Of a stretch of 64,000 bases of DNA, positions 24,934 through 35,804 are shown one piece after another. Location of the stretch: positions 1-64,000 of the forward strand of contig JAQFVV010006541.1 in NCBI GenBank assembly GCA_028023455.1. Reading direction: 5' to 3'. Numbering within the stretch: position 1 is the first letter of the stretch; the number at the start of each line of letters is the position of its first letter. The notes beneath the pieces are model-generated. The model was not told the DNA's origin. It searched no databases and saw only the letters and a program-made list of their open reading frames with translations. The position numbers and the translations under genes are program-made. The stretch is from Epiperipatus broadwayi (lineage: Eukaryota; Onychophora; Udeonychophora; Euonychophora; Peripatidae).

Positions 24934-24966
24934 TATAAAAGGAAAATTTGGAAATTATTAATCAGT
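24934..24966 (+). promoter_or_regulatory. LTR core promoter, 5' copy
   Basis: TATAAAAGG begins at 24934 and ATCAGT lies at 24961-24966, which puts the TATA box at -29 from the Inr A. That would leave a U3 of about 0.5 kb and an R-U5 of 1.7 kb. The 3' LTR has the same promoter at 27877-27909. Confidence 0.55.
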
Positions 24967-26573
24967 GAGTTATTATGATTATTACGATGTGACAGATAGA
25001 TGTTAGTGTGGAGGTGCAGGAGAAGAGATTGAAGGACGCACGTTCAATCCCTTTAGTTTTGCTAGTAAAGAAAGAGAAATGAACTATCGTTTTTCTACAT
25101 TGAGGACCAGTTAAAGCAAAAACCTCCGAATGAATAAATAAAACAACGGCTAAATGGATACCAATCTTAGGACGGCGAGGGAATTCACGTTCATGGCCAG
25201 CAACGGATAAAGAGGAACAGTTTTAAACCATAAGAACTTTATAAATAATGAACATTAAATTAAACTTTCCAGAGTTAAATGATTGCAATATTATCCTATC
25301 TGACCAACTTAATTTATTAATAATGTTATGTGATGTATTTTTTTTTCTTATTTATGTAAAATCATTTCCATTTATTTATTTTTTATTCTTTAAGTTTTTA
25401 TCATGATTTTTTTTGTTTTTCGTTAAATTAATTATATAAATGTTAAACTTAAGTCGGGCGTGAATGGCTGTATAGATTTGTAAAGTTATATTAGGGGAGG
25501 GTAATCTTAGGTTATTTGTGTCTTTGTTAGATTGGGTCAATGGATTGGATATATTGATGTAGTTAGTAGATGTAGTCGGAGATTCGCTACTGGCAGAATC
25601 GCTTCATACGCCGCACTCTCCCGTTTTGCCTATGGAAGGAATTATAAGACGCAGAGCACAGTTCCTTTCTATGGAGTTTTTTTATTGTTCTTCTCATTAG
25701 ATAGAAGTAATATTCCTGTCTAATGAGAGTCAATATCTTCTCTTAACCTTTTTGGTGCTGCCGTATTCCGTATTACATTGAATACATCGATGTATCAGAT
25801 GGATTGATGCCAGTTTGACTGCGAATTTTAGCCTAAGGTTAAATAGGGACAGAATATTTTATTTTCAAATGCAAATCTATGTGGTCTATTCATACTTGAC
25901 CCTAAATAAAAATGCATTAAATTTAAGTTGTTTATAGATGCTTGCATGGATTGGTTATCGGTTAAGTATGTTTTGGGTTTTCATATTTGATCAAAATATA
26001 TAGACATTCGATAAATAATGATACCTTACGGTGAGTATCTAAAATGTATTTAGTCGGATGTCTTTTAAGTTATTGGTGACAATGCAAGTATCTTATGGTG
26101 AATACTATTGGGTTACGTATAAATTTCCCTCCGCAATCGTCAGTAATCAATAACTTTGTATTTTGATCGTTTATGTTTACTTTGAAATGTTTTTGACCGT
26201 GAAATCTATGTAACCGATCTATATTGAACATTATAAACAAGCTTTCATAAATTTATCTGTGCGAACTTAATTAAAATGTAAAATTAGAATATAATAGTAA
26301 TTAAATGTAAATTAAAGTCAAAAATCAAAGTTAAAAATAATGTTAAATGTTGAAATGTAAAACTAATACTAAAATAATTTTAAATCTTATATATATGTGC
26401 ATAAATAAATGTTTGTATGCTAATTACTGGCAGTGGCTTATTTTATTTATTTTTTAATGTTGAAATCTAATTAGATAAGATATTATATTATTTAATCTCT
26501 GCTATTCCACTGAGCTAGTGACATGGGCTAACGACCGGAATCAAAATAAAAAAAGGAAAAAAAATTTTTTTTT

Positions 26574-26654
26574 GACTTACGTATCTGCCTACTTTATAAA
26601 TTTTTCTAGGTTCAAATGCCTAGATGGCGCCCTGTAGTGCAGATTACGTAAGTC
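26574..26654 (+). other. Structured hairpin near the LTR 3' end, 5' LTR copy
   Basis: GACTTACGTA pairs with TACGTAAGTC and TCTGC with GCAGA, with one bulged T, giving about 15 bp. The inner hairpin CTAGG-TTCAAATG-CCTAG (26606-26623) is a perfect T-arm-like stem-loop. The fold lies 20 bp before the LTR end. Confidence 0.65.
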
Positions 26655-26675
26655 TACCTTCTCCGGATCGTTACA

Positions 26676-27398
26676 ACTGGCTTTCCCAATCTGGGGCCGA
26701 TCTTTAATAAACCACATTTACCCTGAGTAAATTTTTTTTTTCAAAATGAAATATTTTATCTGTTTACATATAGTCGTATACTTTAAATCTTATAAAAGCA
26801 CTGCCAGAATGAAATAGCACATATATTAAACACTAGAAAGTATAAATAATTTTAAACTGTATTTCGTTAAAAAGAAAGTCAAAAGGTTGCGATTGATATT
26901 TTGTTGTTGATATATATATATTATGCTTTTATGTGTATAGGTGCACACAGCCACGTAAGTTTATGATCGAAATGTGGTGCCTTACGATGAGTACCTTTGG
27001 GAATTACTTCAGTGTAACCCTATGTATGCATTTCAATCAGTCATAAATAAGTTGGTGGTATTTATAATTGTGCTGCAAATATACACGTTTAAACCCATTA
27101 TTTCTTAAAACATATTTATCTCAATGCAACCTTATTTAAATAAATAATTTATAAAATTTGCTTGTCATGCCATGTGTAAAAATAAAATGTATATATAAAA
27201 AATAATAATAGAACTCTTGTGGGTAGGAGGCGTAGACGTAAATGGTCCTTAGGAAAGCGATAGTAAACATGTTTTTTATATATAGTCTTTATATTAACCG
27301 AATGTTTGTAAATTTTGTTAGTCGTGTACCATAATTACTAACCCTAAGTAAAAATTTTTTTTTTTTGAATCATTTTTTTTTAAGCAACTTTACTGATA
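26676..27398 (+). other. Interior of the LTR element
   Basis: 723 bp with no ORF. The left edge reads ACTGGCTTTCCCAATCTGGG and matches no tRNA 3' end that I know. It is bounded by two similar T-rich segments (CCCTGAGTAAA and CCCTAAGTAAA followed by long T runs). GTGCCTTACGATGAGTACCT at about 26980 resembles the LTR-internal ATACCTTACGGTGAGTATCT, so part of the interior may be an older LTR fragment. No polypurine tract precedes the 3' LTR. Confidence 0.45.
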
Positions 27399-29614
27399 TG
27401 TAACGAGCACAGACGTTCATTACATTGTTTTTTTATTTATTTATTAAACATGAAAGTAAATTAAAAAGTTCGCATTTAAAAATTTTCTTTAAGAATTAAA
27501 AATTGAAATTAAATATCATCTTAAACTCTTATATATTAAATCGTACAGATAATGAAAAATTATTAAAATAAAACTTTATTAAAGAAAAAGTATTTTAAAA
27601 CTAAATTTTAAAAAGATTTGGAAATAAAATTATATCTTTAAATTTATCTTTAAATATATCTTTGATTTGGAAAACAGGTTAATTAATCAGAAATGGAAAT
27701 GATAAATTTAATTAGTCAAATGTAAACCAGCCTTGGGCATTTAAATGTAAATACATAGGTCAGATAGGAAAACAATAGAAACAAATAGCCAATAAAAGAA
27801 ATCCATCGGGAAATCGGACCTCAGCGAAAGGATCATCACATCGATGACATAATGCCAAGTCAATCCTTCGAATACGTATAAAAGGAAAATTTGGAAATTA
27901 TTAATCAGTGAGTTATTATGATTATTACGATGTGACAGATAGATGTTAGTGCGGAGGTGCGGGAGAAGAGATTGAAGGACGCACATTCAATCCCTTTAGT
28001 TTTGCTAGTAAAGAAAGAGAAATGAACTATCGTTTTTCTACATTGAGGACCAGTTAAAGCAAAAACCTCCGAATGAATAAATAAAACAATGGCTAAATGG
28101 ATACCAATCTTAGGACAGCGAGGGAATTCACGTTCATGGCAAGCAACGGATAAAGAGGAACTGTTTTAAACCGTAAGAACTTTATAAATAATGAACATTA
28201 AATTAAACTTTCCAGAGTTAAATGATTGCAATATTATCCTATCTGACCAACTTAATTTATTAATAATGTTATGTGATGTATTTTTTTTCTTATTTATGTA
28301 AAATTATTTCCATTTATTTATTTTTTATTCTTTAAGTTTTTATCATGATTTTTTTTTGTTTTTCGTTAAATTAATTATATAAATGTTAAACTTAAGTCGG
28401 GCGTGAATGGCTGTATAGATTTGTAAAGTTATATTAGGGGAGGGTAATCTTAGGTTATTTGTGTCGTTGTTAGATTGGGTCAATGGATTGGATATATTGA
28501 TGTAGTTAGTAGATGTAGTCGGAGATTCGCTACTGGCAGAATCGCTTCATACGCCGCACTCTCCCGTTTTGCCTATGGAAGGAATTATAAGACGCAGAGC
28601 GCAGTTCCTTTCTATGGAGTTTTTTTTATTGTTCTTCTCATTAGATAGAAGTAATATTCCTGTCTAATGAGAGTCAATATCTTCTCTTAACCTTTTTGGT
28701 GCTGCCGTATTCCGTATTACATTGAATACATCGATGTATCAGATGGATTGATGCCAGTTTGACTGTGAATTTTAGCCTAAGGTTAAATAGGGACAGAATA
28801 TTTTATTTTCAAATGCAAATCTATGTGGTCTATTCATACTTGACCCTAAATAAAAATGCATTAAATTTAAGTTGTTTATAGACGCTTGCATGGATTGGTT
28901 ATCGGTTAAGTATGTTTTGGGTTTTCATATTTGATCAAAATATATAGACATTCGATAAATAATGATACCTTACGGTGAGTATCTAAAATGTATTTAGTCG
29001 GATGTCTTTTAAGTTATTGGTGACAATGCAAGTATCTTATGGTGAATACTATTGGGTTACGTATAAATTTCCCTCCGCAATCGTCAGTAATCAATAATTT
29101 TGTATTTTGATCGTTTATGTTTACTTTGAAATGTTTTTGACCGTGAAATCTATGTAACCGATCTATATTCAACATTATAAACAAGCTTTCATAAATTTAT
29201 CTGTGCGAACTTAATTAAAATGTAAAATTAGAATATAATAGTAATTAAATGTAAATTAAAGTCAAAAATCAAAGTTAAAAATAATGTTAAATGTTGAAAT
29301 GTAAAACTAATACTAAAATAATTTTAAATTTTATATATATGTGCATAAATAAATGTTTGTATGCTAATTACTGGCAGTGGCTTATTTTATTTATTTTTTA
29401 ATGTTGAAATCTAATTAGATAAGGTATTATATTATTTAATCTCTGCTATTCCACTGAGCTAGTGACATGGGCTAACGACCGGAATCAAAATAAAAAAAGG
29501 AAATTTTTTTTTGACTTACGTATCTGCCTACTTTATAAATTTTTCTAGGTTCAAATGCCTAGATGGCACCCCGTAGTGCAGATTACGTTAAGTCTCCTTC
29601 TCCGGATCGTTACA
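27399..29614 (+). repeat. 3' LTR (2216 bp)
   Basis: It differs from the 5' LTR by scattered substitutions (for example GACGTTCATTACA near the start) and a few small indels in homopolymers. The promoter is at 27877-27909. Confidence 0.8.
29513..29594 (+). other. Structured hairpin near the LTR 3' end, 3' LTR copy
   Basis: Same fold as in the 5' LTR. The inner T-arm-like hairpin is intact. The outer 3' strand has gained one T (TACGTTAAGTC), adding a second bulge. Confidence 0.6.
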
Positions 29615-29917
29615 ATATATATATATGTCAACAGATGGCGTTCTACCAAAAACACTGTCAAGCGTATTTTGTTTACATAAACCCTCAGAGTTTGTGTTTA
29701 GATCTAGTTCTTATTCCTGTCTTTCACTGATGATTGCAAATAGCTTGAAATCATGATCTGAAAGTGGAATTAAAGTTAGAGATAGTGAATGCATTCTCTG
29801 ACGTTTATGTAAACAAAATACGCTTGACGGTGTTTTTGGTAGAACACCATCTGTTGACATAAATACAAGCATTAACAAGTTTTTAACTTGATTTTGTTTT
29901 TCATATATATATATATA
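29615..29917 (+). mobile_element. Hammerhead family B/C foldback element
   Basis: Starts in (AT)n with GTCAACAGATGGCGTTCTAC and ends with the near reverse complement TAGAACACCATCTGTTGAC, followed by AAATACAAGCATTAACAAG and the AAGTTTTTAACTTG hairpin, TTTTGTTTTTCAT and (AT)n. The terminal arms (about 29627-29695 and 29798-29867) are inverted. A hammerhead lies between them. It is related to the elements at 13.96 and 59.1 kb. The 3' LTR of the neighbour abuts its (AT)n start. Confidence 0.72.
29721..29764 (+). ncRNA. Hammerhead ribozyme, type I-like
   Basis: Stem I: CTTTCA (29721-29726) pairs perfectly with TGAAAG (29759-29764). The core is CTGATGA (29727-29733) and GAAA (29747-29750). Stem III is the palindrome ATCATGAT, with the predicted cut after C29758. 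Stem II is weak (TTGC against GCTT gives two good pairs), so activity may be reduced. Short palindromic stems III are characteristic of PLE hammerheads, thought to act as dimers. Confidence 0.7.
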
Positions 29918-31400
29918 TAAAGAATAGATGATTGGTAAATTAAATGAAATGAAACAAAGGATAGCCAACAACAACTTCAAGAAGAGATATTTGGTTAAAG
30001 AAATGAGATGTTCAAATAATTAGAAGATAACAAAGGACAGCATAAAGAGGAAAATTATATCTAGGGAGCTATGCAAAAGACGGAATAAGAGCTAAATCCA
30101 AATGAAAATATAGATGAAGTTAGCAAGAAAGAGAAGCAAACATAAAAAGAATGTAAGGAAATGTGTGAAACAGATTGAACAACACTTTAAAATATCAGTA
30201 AAATTGTATGAAGTGATAAGCATTAATAGAAGTACAAGAAAATGTGATCAGTTTGGCATAGCATTTAGAATATTTCAGATAAGGGTAGTAAAACAGCAAA
30301 AGGCATAAGAGATAAAAGTCAGTATAGAGGTATTAGAAGCCAATCAGGGAAGAGTGGTGCAATTTGCATATAACTGATCTAAAGACAGATACAGGTAGCA
30401 TTCAATGAGCATGTCATGAAGAAAGAGGGAAAATAAAACCTGGTGAATATAATACACCAATAATACTGTTAATTTTTTTTTTTTAATTAGAAATATTTCA
30501 TATTGTGCTATTGATTTTAGTGAAATACTTTACTATAAACCCTGTGACAAAGTAAGCTAAACTTACTATAACTTATAACCATTTAAAGAGGCATCCCACA
30601 ACTGATGAGATTCCTTATTTAAAAAAGCTTTTAAATTTCGAGAATTTAAACAATCTGTATTAAATTACTGTTTGAGTGAATAATTATCAGCAGGCTATTA
30701 AATACCACATATCTTAGAAGAGATGTAGACCTGGATAGCCATAAATGTTATTCTATTTTTATTATTTTTAGTCAATCTATCTCTATGTTTAATTATCTGT
30801 AGTACAATTATTTATATTACAATTATCTATTTATATCTACTGTCCACGTATGTATGCAAATATCTATCCATTGATTGTTTGATCTTCTTGCTACAAATAA
30901 GTATGTATAATACGCGCATAGGTATTCAGTGTTTAATGGTCAGTAATCATATGGTCAACCTTTTATTTTTATGGAATATCTAAACAGAAATTAATCAGTC
31001 CGAATAATTCAACTCGTGTTACTCATTGTCATTTAACAGACTATTGCAGATCAAAAATCAATTGGAAAAAAAAAAAGATTGCTATTAAAATTGTGGCAAA
31101 ATTTAAGATAAAATTGTTTTTATAAAATAAAATAAACTATTTTTTTTTTTTAGCAAAACAATTGATATTCAGTAATCATCTCCTGAATTTCATAATCAAG
31201 TTCCACATAGATTTTGACTGGATTTATTATTTTTCTGCACTAATGTAAAAAGAATATACTTTTTCTGGGTATTTTTTTACAAGTAGCCAAAAGAGAAGCT
31301 ATCTATATCATCTTGTTATTGTTTAAAAAAATGGGTATCTATCTATACATAGCTAAAGAATAAATAATAAAAAATCTTAAAACCTTTATTACAGTATATT
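29918..31400. other. Unrecognised, purine-rich then AT-rich
   Basis: 29930-30460 is purine-rich with a 64-codon lysine-rich open frame (30114-30308). It may be a decayed coding remnant, but no family could be recognised. Confidence 0.35.
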
Positions 31401-31571
31401 TATGTAAAACCACTAAACATCACATGATCCCCATCTCATGCTAGCACATAACTGTTAGTAATCAGGCAAAAACTCTCCATATAGTAGTGCCATCCATTGC
31501 TAACCAGAGTAATCAATGGATGCCCGAAGGCTTGTGCATAAAATTCCTATCTAGTGCCTACTCATCCAATA

Positions 31572-31613
31572 TCCCCAGACTAGTTTCTGGCTCGTGGCCT
31601 TCATTAGTGAGGA
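31572..31613 (-). ncRNA. Hammerhead, family D, left arm (mutated core)
   Basis: Stem I TCCTCA/TGGGGA forms six pairs (one G-U). Stem II is GGC/GCC, then GAAA, then the palindromic stem III ACTAGT and cleavage-site C. The core reads CTAATGA instead of CTGATGA, so it is predicted inactive. Confidence 0.65.
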
Positions 31614-31676
31614 GCCTTGGATCTGAGGGTTGCATTAGATCCTAAGATCTAGGTGCAGTGCGCTCAGATCCAAGGC

Positions 31677-31718
31677 TCCTTACTGATGAAGGCCACAAGC
31701 CAGAAACTAGTCTGGGAA
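31677..31718 (+). ncRNA. Hammerhead, family D, right arm
   Basis: Core CTGATGA at 31683-31689, stem II GGC-CACAA-GCC flanked by an A-A mismatch, GAAA at 31703-31706, palindromic ACTAGT, then C31712 as the predicted cut site. Stem I relies on G-U pairs next to the core and has one mismatch. The conserved core is complete. Confidence 0.68.
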
Positions 31719-32131
31719 TATTGGATGAGTAGGCACTAAATAAAGATTTTATGCACAAGCCTTCTGGCATCCATTGATTACTCTGGTCAGCACAGGGTGG
31801 CACTACTATATGGAGAGTTTTTGCCTGTTTACTAATAGTTGTGTGCTAGCATGAGATGGCGATCATGTGATGTTTAGTGGTTTAACACCAATCCTGCCTA
31901 ATAAGATAATGGTGGCTATGGTTATTAAAGAGCCAAAGTCACCAAAATGTATGGGTGCTGAATTAAGTTCAGACCCATATGACTATATAAGGTATTGAGC
32001 TTAGATTGAAAATATTATTGCATTTTCAATTTCATTCCTCATAGTTTTGTAGTGAAGTAGAGATAAAAGGTGGCTGCTGGAGGGTTGCATTAGATTCTAA
32101 GATCTAGGTGCAGTGCTCTCAGATCCAAGGC

Positions 32132-32173
32132 TCCTCACTGATGAAGGTCACAAGCCAGAAACTAGTCTAGGAA
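32132..32173 (+). ncRNA. Hammerhead, family D, third copy
   Basis: Core CTGATGA (32138-32144), GAAA (32158-32161) and ACTAGTC are intact. Stem II is weakened to GGT/GCC and stem I has a mismatch. Confidence 0.6.
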
Positions 32174-32399
32174 TATTGGATGAGTATGCACTAGATAGGG
32201 ACTTTATGCACAAGCCTTCTAGCATCCATTGATTACTCTGGTTAGCATGGGGTGGCACTACTATATGGAGGGTTTTTGCCTGTTTATATTTATGTAGACT
32301 GCTGATAAATTATTTCACCCATGTTTATCTTTGGCAGATTCTTGAAGAGGTTTTTGCTAAGCGGTGAATATTTAAAGGTTATTTATATCTATCTGTGTA

Positions 32400-32800
32400 G
32401 ATTTCTATCTATAACTTTGTATTTATTTGACTATCCTACTATTTATCTAGTTATCTATATTAATATCTGAAATACTATTTCTGTCTGTCTATCTATTCAT
32501 CCATCCAACCATCTTTCTGTCTAGTAATCTATCTATCTATTTAACTATCTGACGTCTATCTATCTATATACTTATATATCTATATTACTATCTGTCTATC
32601 TGTATATCCATTCATTTACTTATTCATTCTTTTGTTTATCTAACTTATTTCCTACATATACATTTGTATGGCCAGCTATCTATTTGCCTATCTTTTTCAT
32701 TGATCGTCTGTTTTATTTATGCATCTACCACCGTTTCGCTCTCCTATAACTATCTATTTATTTGCTGTTTGTATATCTACCTATGTCTGTGTACATGTTG
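32400..32800. repeat. Degenerate (TATC)n tetranucleotide repeat
   Basis: Dense CTATCTATCTAT and CTGTCTATC-type units with many interruptions; a sparser patch occurs at 30770-30860. Confidence 0.75.
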
Positions 32801-32809
32801 TTAAAATGC

Positions 32810-35775
32810 AGAGTGGCGATTAAAATTCATCTACTATTTTCTATTTGTAATATTATATATATATTGTACAACGAGATATTAAAAGTAATTAAATAATTAA
32901 TCATTTTTGCCAATGTAACAATTTTCAAAGCAATGTATGTATTGGTGAAATAAATTTTCATTGGAGAATAGCAAAATATATTAGGTTGATAGCGATCTAA
33001 TAAATTAGGTCTATCTTCCAATTTAATCAAAGTAAACAATAACATCTTCGAGTTACTGTTAATAATCTCACGATACTTTTTAATAACATAAATGATTTTA
33101 TTAATTAAATTTGAAAGATACACTCAATTGAAAGTTATGATTAACGAAAATATTTACAACTTAGATAATGCAAACAAAACAATTCTAATAAAATAATATA
33201 AAAATAGTTGAGAAAGTTAATTACATAAATAAATTCACGAGAAAATTATTGAAACTAGAGTTGAAAAATGAATTGCAACCATTGATTTAGCATCAAAAGA
33301 CTTTTGATAGTCGTTTCAAATCGTGCCAGAAGGGCTACTACGCACAGTATGTATATATTGATATAGTGGGAGATGAAAGCTGGTGAACTACAAATAAAAT
33401 CTGATACGGAAACTATAATCATTTTATCTAATAATAATATTTGTCTTATCCACTTACACGAACCTGCTTATAGTTTATTATCGAGAGTTTTCACATGACC
33501 CTCAACTATGTCTGATCAAGTGTATCAGTAGTATGAGATAGCATGGATAGTTGAGAATCACTTGAAAGTCTGAGTTCAAACTCACTATATATTACATATT
33601 GGTGTGTGGGTATGAAAAAGCCTGATACTGTAGAATAAAAATCATGTGGTGAGATTAGAGTCAGACATGGATACTTTATAAGAGTTAAAATTGAAAATAT
33701 CGCAAGGCGCTCAATTGTTCTCAGTGAAATATAAACTTCTGCAAACATTTATTAGTAAACTTTTTTTTATTTATAAATGAAAATTTTAAAACTTTAATGA
33801 ATAACTTCAGCTATATATAGCTAAGGTAAGCAAACAAATAAAAAAAATAGCAATGCAAACTGAAATTTCGTATTCCAGTAATAGTATTTTTCTGGCCCAT
33901 TTTTAAACTAAAAATGGATACTTTTAGTTTAGTTTTCCAGACTATATAAATGAGGATGGTAAGTCTGATATAATGTGAGGAGTTAGACATTTTCAACATT
34001 CAAATTCATGAAAACTTGTTAATTATTATATATAACTCTTTCCAGGGATTTATTACTTGTGAAAATTTTAAAAATTGGAGTATTTCCAATTACTACAACT
34101 ATAGTGTATTTATTCCTGATATATAACTCTGATATAATCTGAGAGTAAGCTAAAATCTGGTTCACTTTTGATTTGTATATGTGTCCTACTGATACTATAA
34201 CTAGATTACATGTTTTCAATTTGCAATATCAATTTTTAAATTGGAAATTTGTATACTATACCTGCAGTAACACCCTTAACACTTCAACCCCAATATCCAT
34301 AATAACAATATTCCCTATAGTAAGTTAAATGCATAAAGAGAATGTAAACAAGATAAAATATTCTCGAAAGATAAAAATATCCACAAGCATTGTAGCTGAG
34401 AAACATCTAATTGTTTGTACAATAAATATTTAACAAACGTGTGATAAAATACATAATCCAAACTAAACTGTAAAACTTAAATATTAGTACCTACCCTTAT
34501 GATAAAAACCTCTTGTTAATTGTTGTTTAATATACACACATTACAACATTATAGAAAAAAGATGATCAAGTTTAGCTGAAAGTGAGAAAATCATAAAAAC
34601 AAAGGAAAGAAATAATACATAAAATTTAATGGTTATTAATCCACCATATATATAACACATGATATAAATAATTAACTCAATGCATAAACTTGAACTGGTT
34701 ATTTGAAAAAGTCAAAATTAACATGAAAACGAACAACCTCATTTTGATGATCAGAAAAATATATATACAAACAATTTTCTTCTCAAAAATAAGATCAAAA
34801 ACTCTTATCGATTAACCAACACCAACATGTATACTTTGTGAGTGGAAAGTCAAACTTGTTATTCCAACAGAAAAGTCTGCATTCGTCAAAGTAAAAACTT
34901 TACATGAGAATATCTCACTGAATATGGATAAAATCTGAATAAAATTATACTGATTTAAACCCAGAAAACTAATGTATTTTAAATTATAAATTCCAGAAAT
35001 AGCTTGAAATTTATTCAATGTTTCAATAGTATTTTCTATCTCAAGTTGTAGAGTTAGATCAACTTTAACTTGATATTACCCGTAGCCAATACCTTGCTAT
35101 TCAACAAATTCAAGGACTTCAACAATCTATGTACATAGAAGCACAGACAATTATGGGATTCTAAGTTTGAAGTCACCTTGTCAGAAAAGATTTGTCACCC
35201 ATGGAGTTGTAATCTCCAAAACCAAATTTGATTTGATACAACATCTGGTCATCTATGCTGAAGACACTACCAACTTTACTACTTCAAAGTGAATCTGCAA
35301 GCTTAACATCTCTAGCCATGCTATACAGAAAAGATAAATTCTGATCACCGTCATGTACATTCTAGAACATTCAAACCCCAGGAATTGTACTATGAACTGT
35401 AGCAACAAGGACAAACATAATCCTTTTACAACAAATTCCGTTATACACTCTTTAATTATCTTAGGTTGACCCCATGTTCTTAATTTATGTATCTGTATTT
35501 TTATTTCCTTTATCATTGGTTGAGGGGGTATAAATTCTTGATATGCCAGAAAAGAGAAAAACATTATTAGTCTTAATATTAAATTGAAATAAAATATAGG
35601 ATCAGGTGTAAACTTGCTTTCAGATAAATTTAATTATCACAAGAGTTAGAAGTATGACTTTATATGCTTATACATCAAATACGCTTGTAGAGTTACACTG
35701 TTATTTTTTGTTTGTTTGTTGACACTAATCATTTCATTATTTATTTGTTGTTTTTTTCAGTGCATATGATATAAA
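32810..35775. other. AT-rich DNA, mostly unrecognised
   Basis: Open frames here (the longest is 103 codons on the minus strand at 35253-35564, within a somewhat less AT-rich patch 35050-35580) show no recognisable domain. That patch could be a worn transposon coding remnant. Confidence 0.35.
33513..33592 (+). repeat. tRNA-like module (family A)
   Basis: GATCAAGTGTATCAGTAGTA, TGGATAGTTGAGAATCACTT and GAAAGTCTGAGTTCAAACTC, the last resembling a B box. It is closely similar to the copy at 44930-45002. No hammerhead core precedes it. Confidence 0.55.
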
Positions 35776-35777
35776 AC

Positions 35778-35802
35778 AAGGCAAAACTCTCCATACAGCA
35801 GT
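35778..35802 (+). repeat. PLE terminal fragment, family D
   Basis: AGGCAAAACTCTCCATACAG matches the outer end of the family D repeats at 31468 and 47672. Only this tip is present. Confidence 0.5.
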
Positions 35803-35804
35803 GA

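Larger units (their letters stand above)
24456..26675 (+). repeat. 5' LTR (2220 bp)
   Basis: It begins TGTAACGA and ends TCGTTACA. It contains a TATA/Inr promoter about 480 bp in, a less AT-rich patch at 25440-25720 with a second TATA-like ATTATAAGACGCAGAG, an A-box-like antisense motif (TCTGCTATTCCACTGAGCTA) and a terminal hairpin. The 63-codon frame at 25532-25723 has no protein-like character. Confidence 0.8.
24456..29614 (+). mobile_element. Non-autonomous LTR element with 2.2-kb LTRs and 0.72-kb interior
   Basis: Two nearly identical direct repeats (24456-26675 and 27399-29614), each starting TGTAACGAGCACAGA and ending CCGGATCGTTACA, enclose 723 bp. TG...CA ends are typical of LTRs. The left flank ends ATATAT and the right flank begins ATATAT, consistent with a 4- or 6-bp target duplication of the whole unit, while neither inner junction matches a flank. 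The interior encodes nothing, so it needs proteins in trans (LARD/TRIM-like). The few LTR differences indicate a recent insertion. I see no clear primer-binding site or polypurine tract, so tandem duplication of a solo LTR remains an alternative. Confidence 0.78.
31406..32290. mobile_element. PLE-derived terminal repeats, hammerhead family D (inverted pair plus one)
   Basis: Left arm (31406-31630) is the near reverse complement of the right arm (31666-31895); a third partial copy in the right-arm orientation spans 32080-32290. Shared marks are CAAAAACTCTCCATATAGTA at the outer ends, CATCCATTGATTACTCTGG, and one hammerhead per arm. The segment between copies 2 and 3 (GGTGGCTATGGTTATTA, TCAGACCCATATGACTATAT) recurs, inverted, at 47.9-48.1 kb upstream of a PLE reverse transcriptase. 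That ties this family to Penelope-like elements. Confidence 0.75.

Noticed and set aside
25532-25723. 63-codon plus-strand frame in the 5' LTR
   Set aside because: Less AT-rich but without protein character; better explained as LTR regulatory sequence with a TATA-like motif.
27741-27986. 81-codon minus-strand frame inside the 3' LTR
   Set aside because: Not kept in the otherwise near-identical 5' LTR, so it is a chance frame.
30605-30640. Hammerhead core at AACTGATGAGATTCC
   Set aside because: No GAAA box or pairing stems follow.
32400-32800. CRISPR-like or satellite array
   Set aside because: It is a degenerate (TATC)n microsatellite without spacers; the genome is eukaryotic.
35253-35564. 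103-codon minus-strand frame as a possible gene
   Set aside because: Some less AT-rich composition, but no motif was recognised and adjacent frames are equally plausible.
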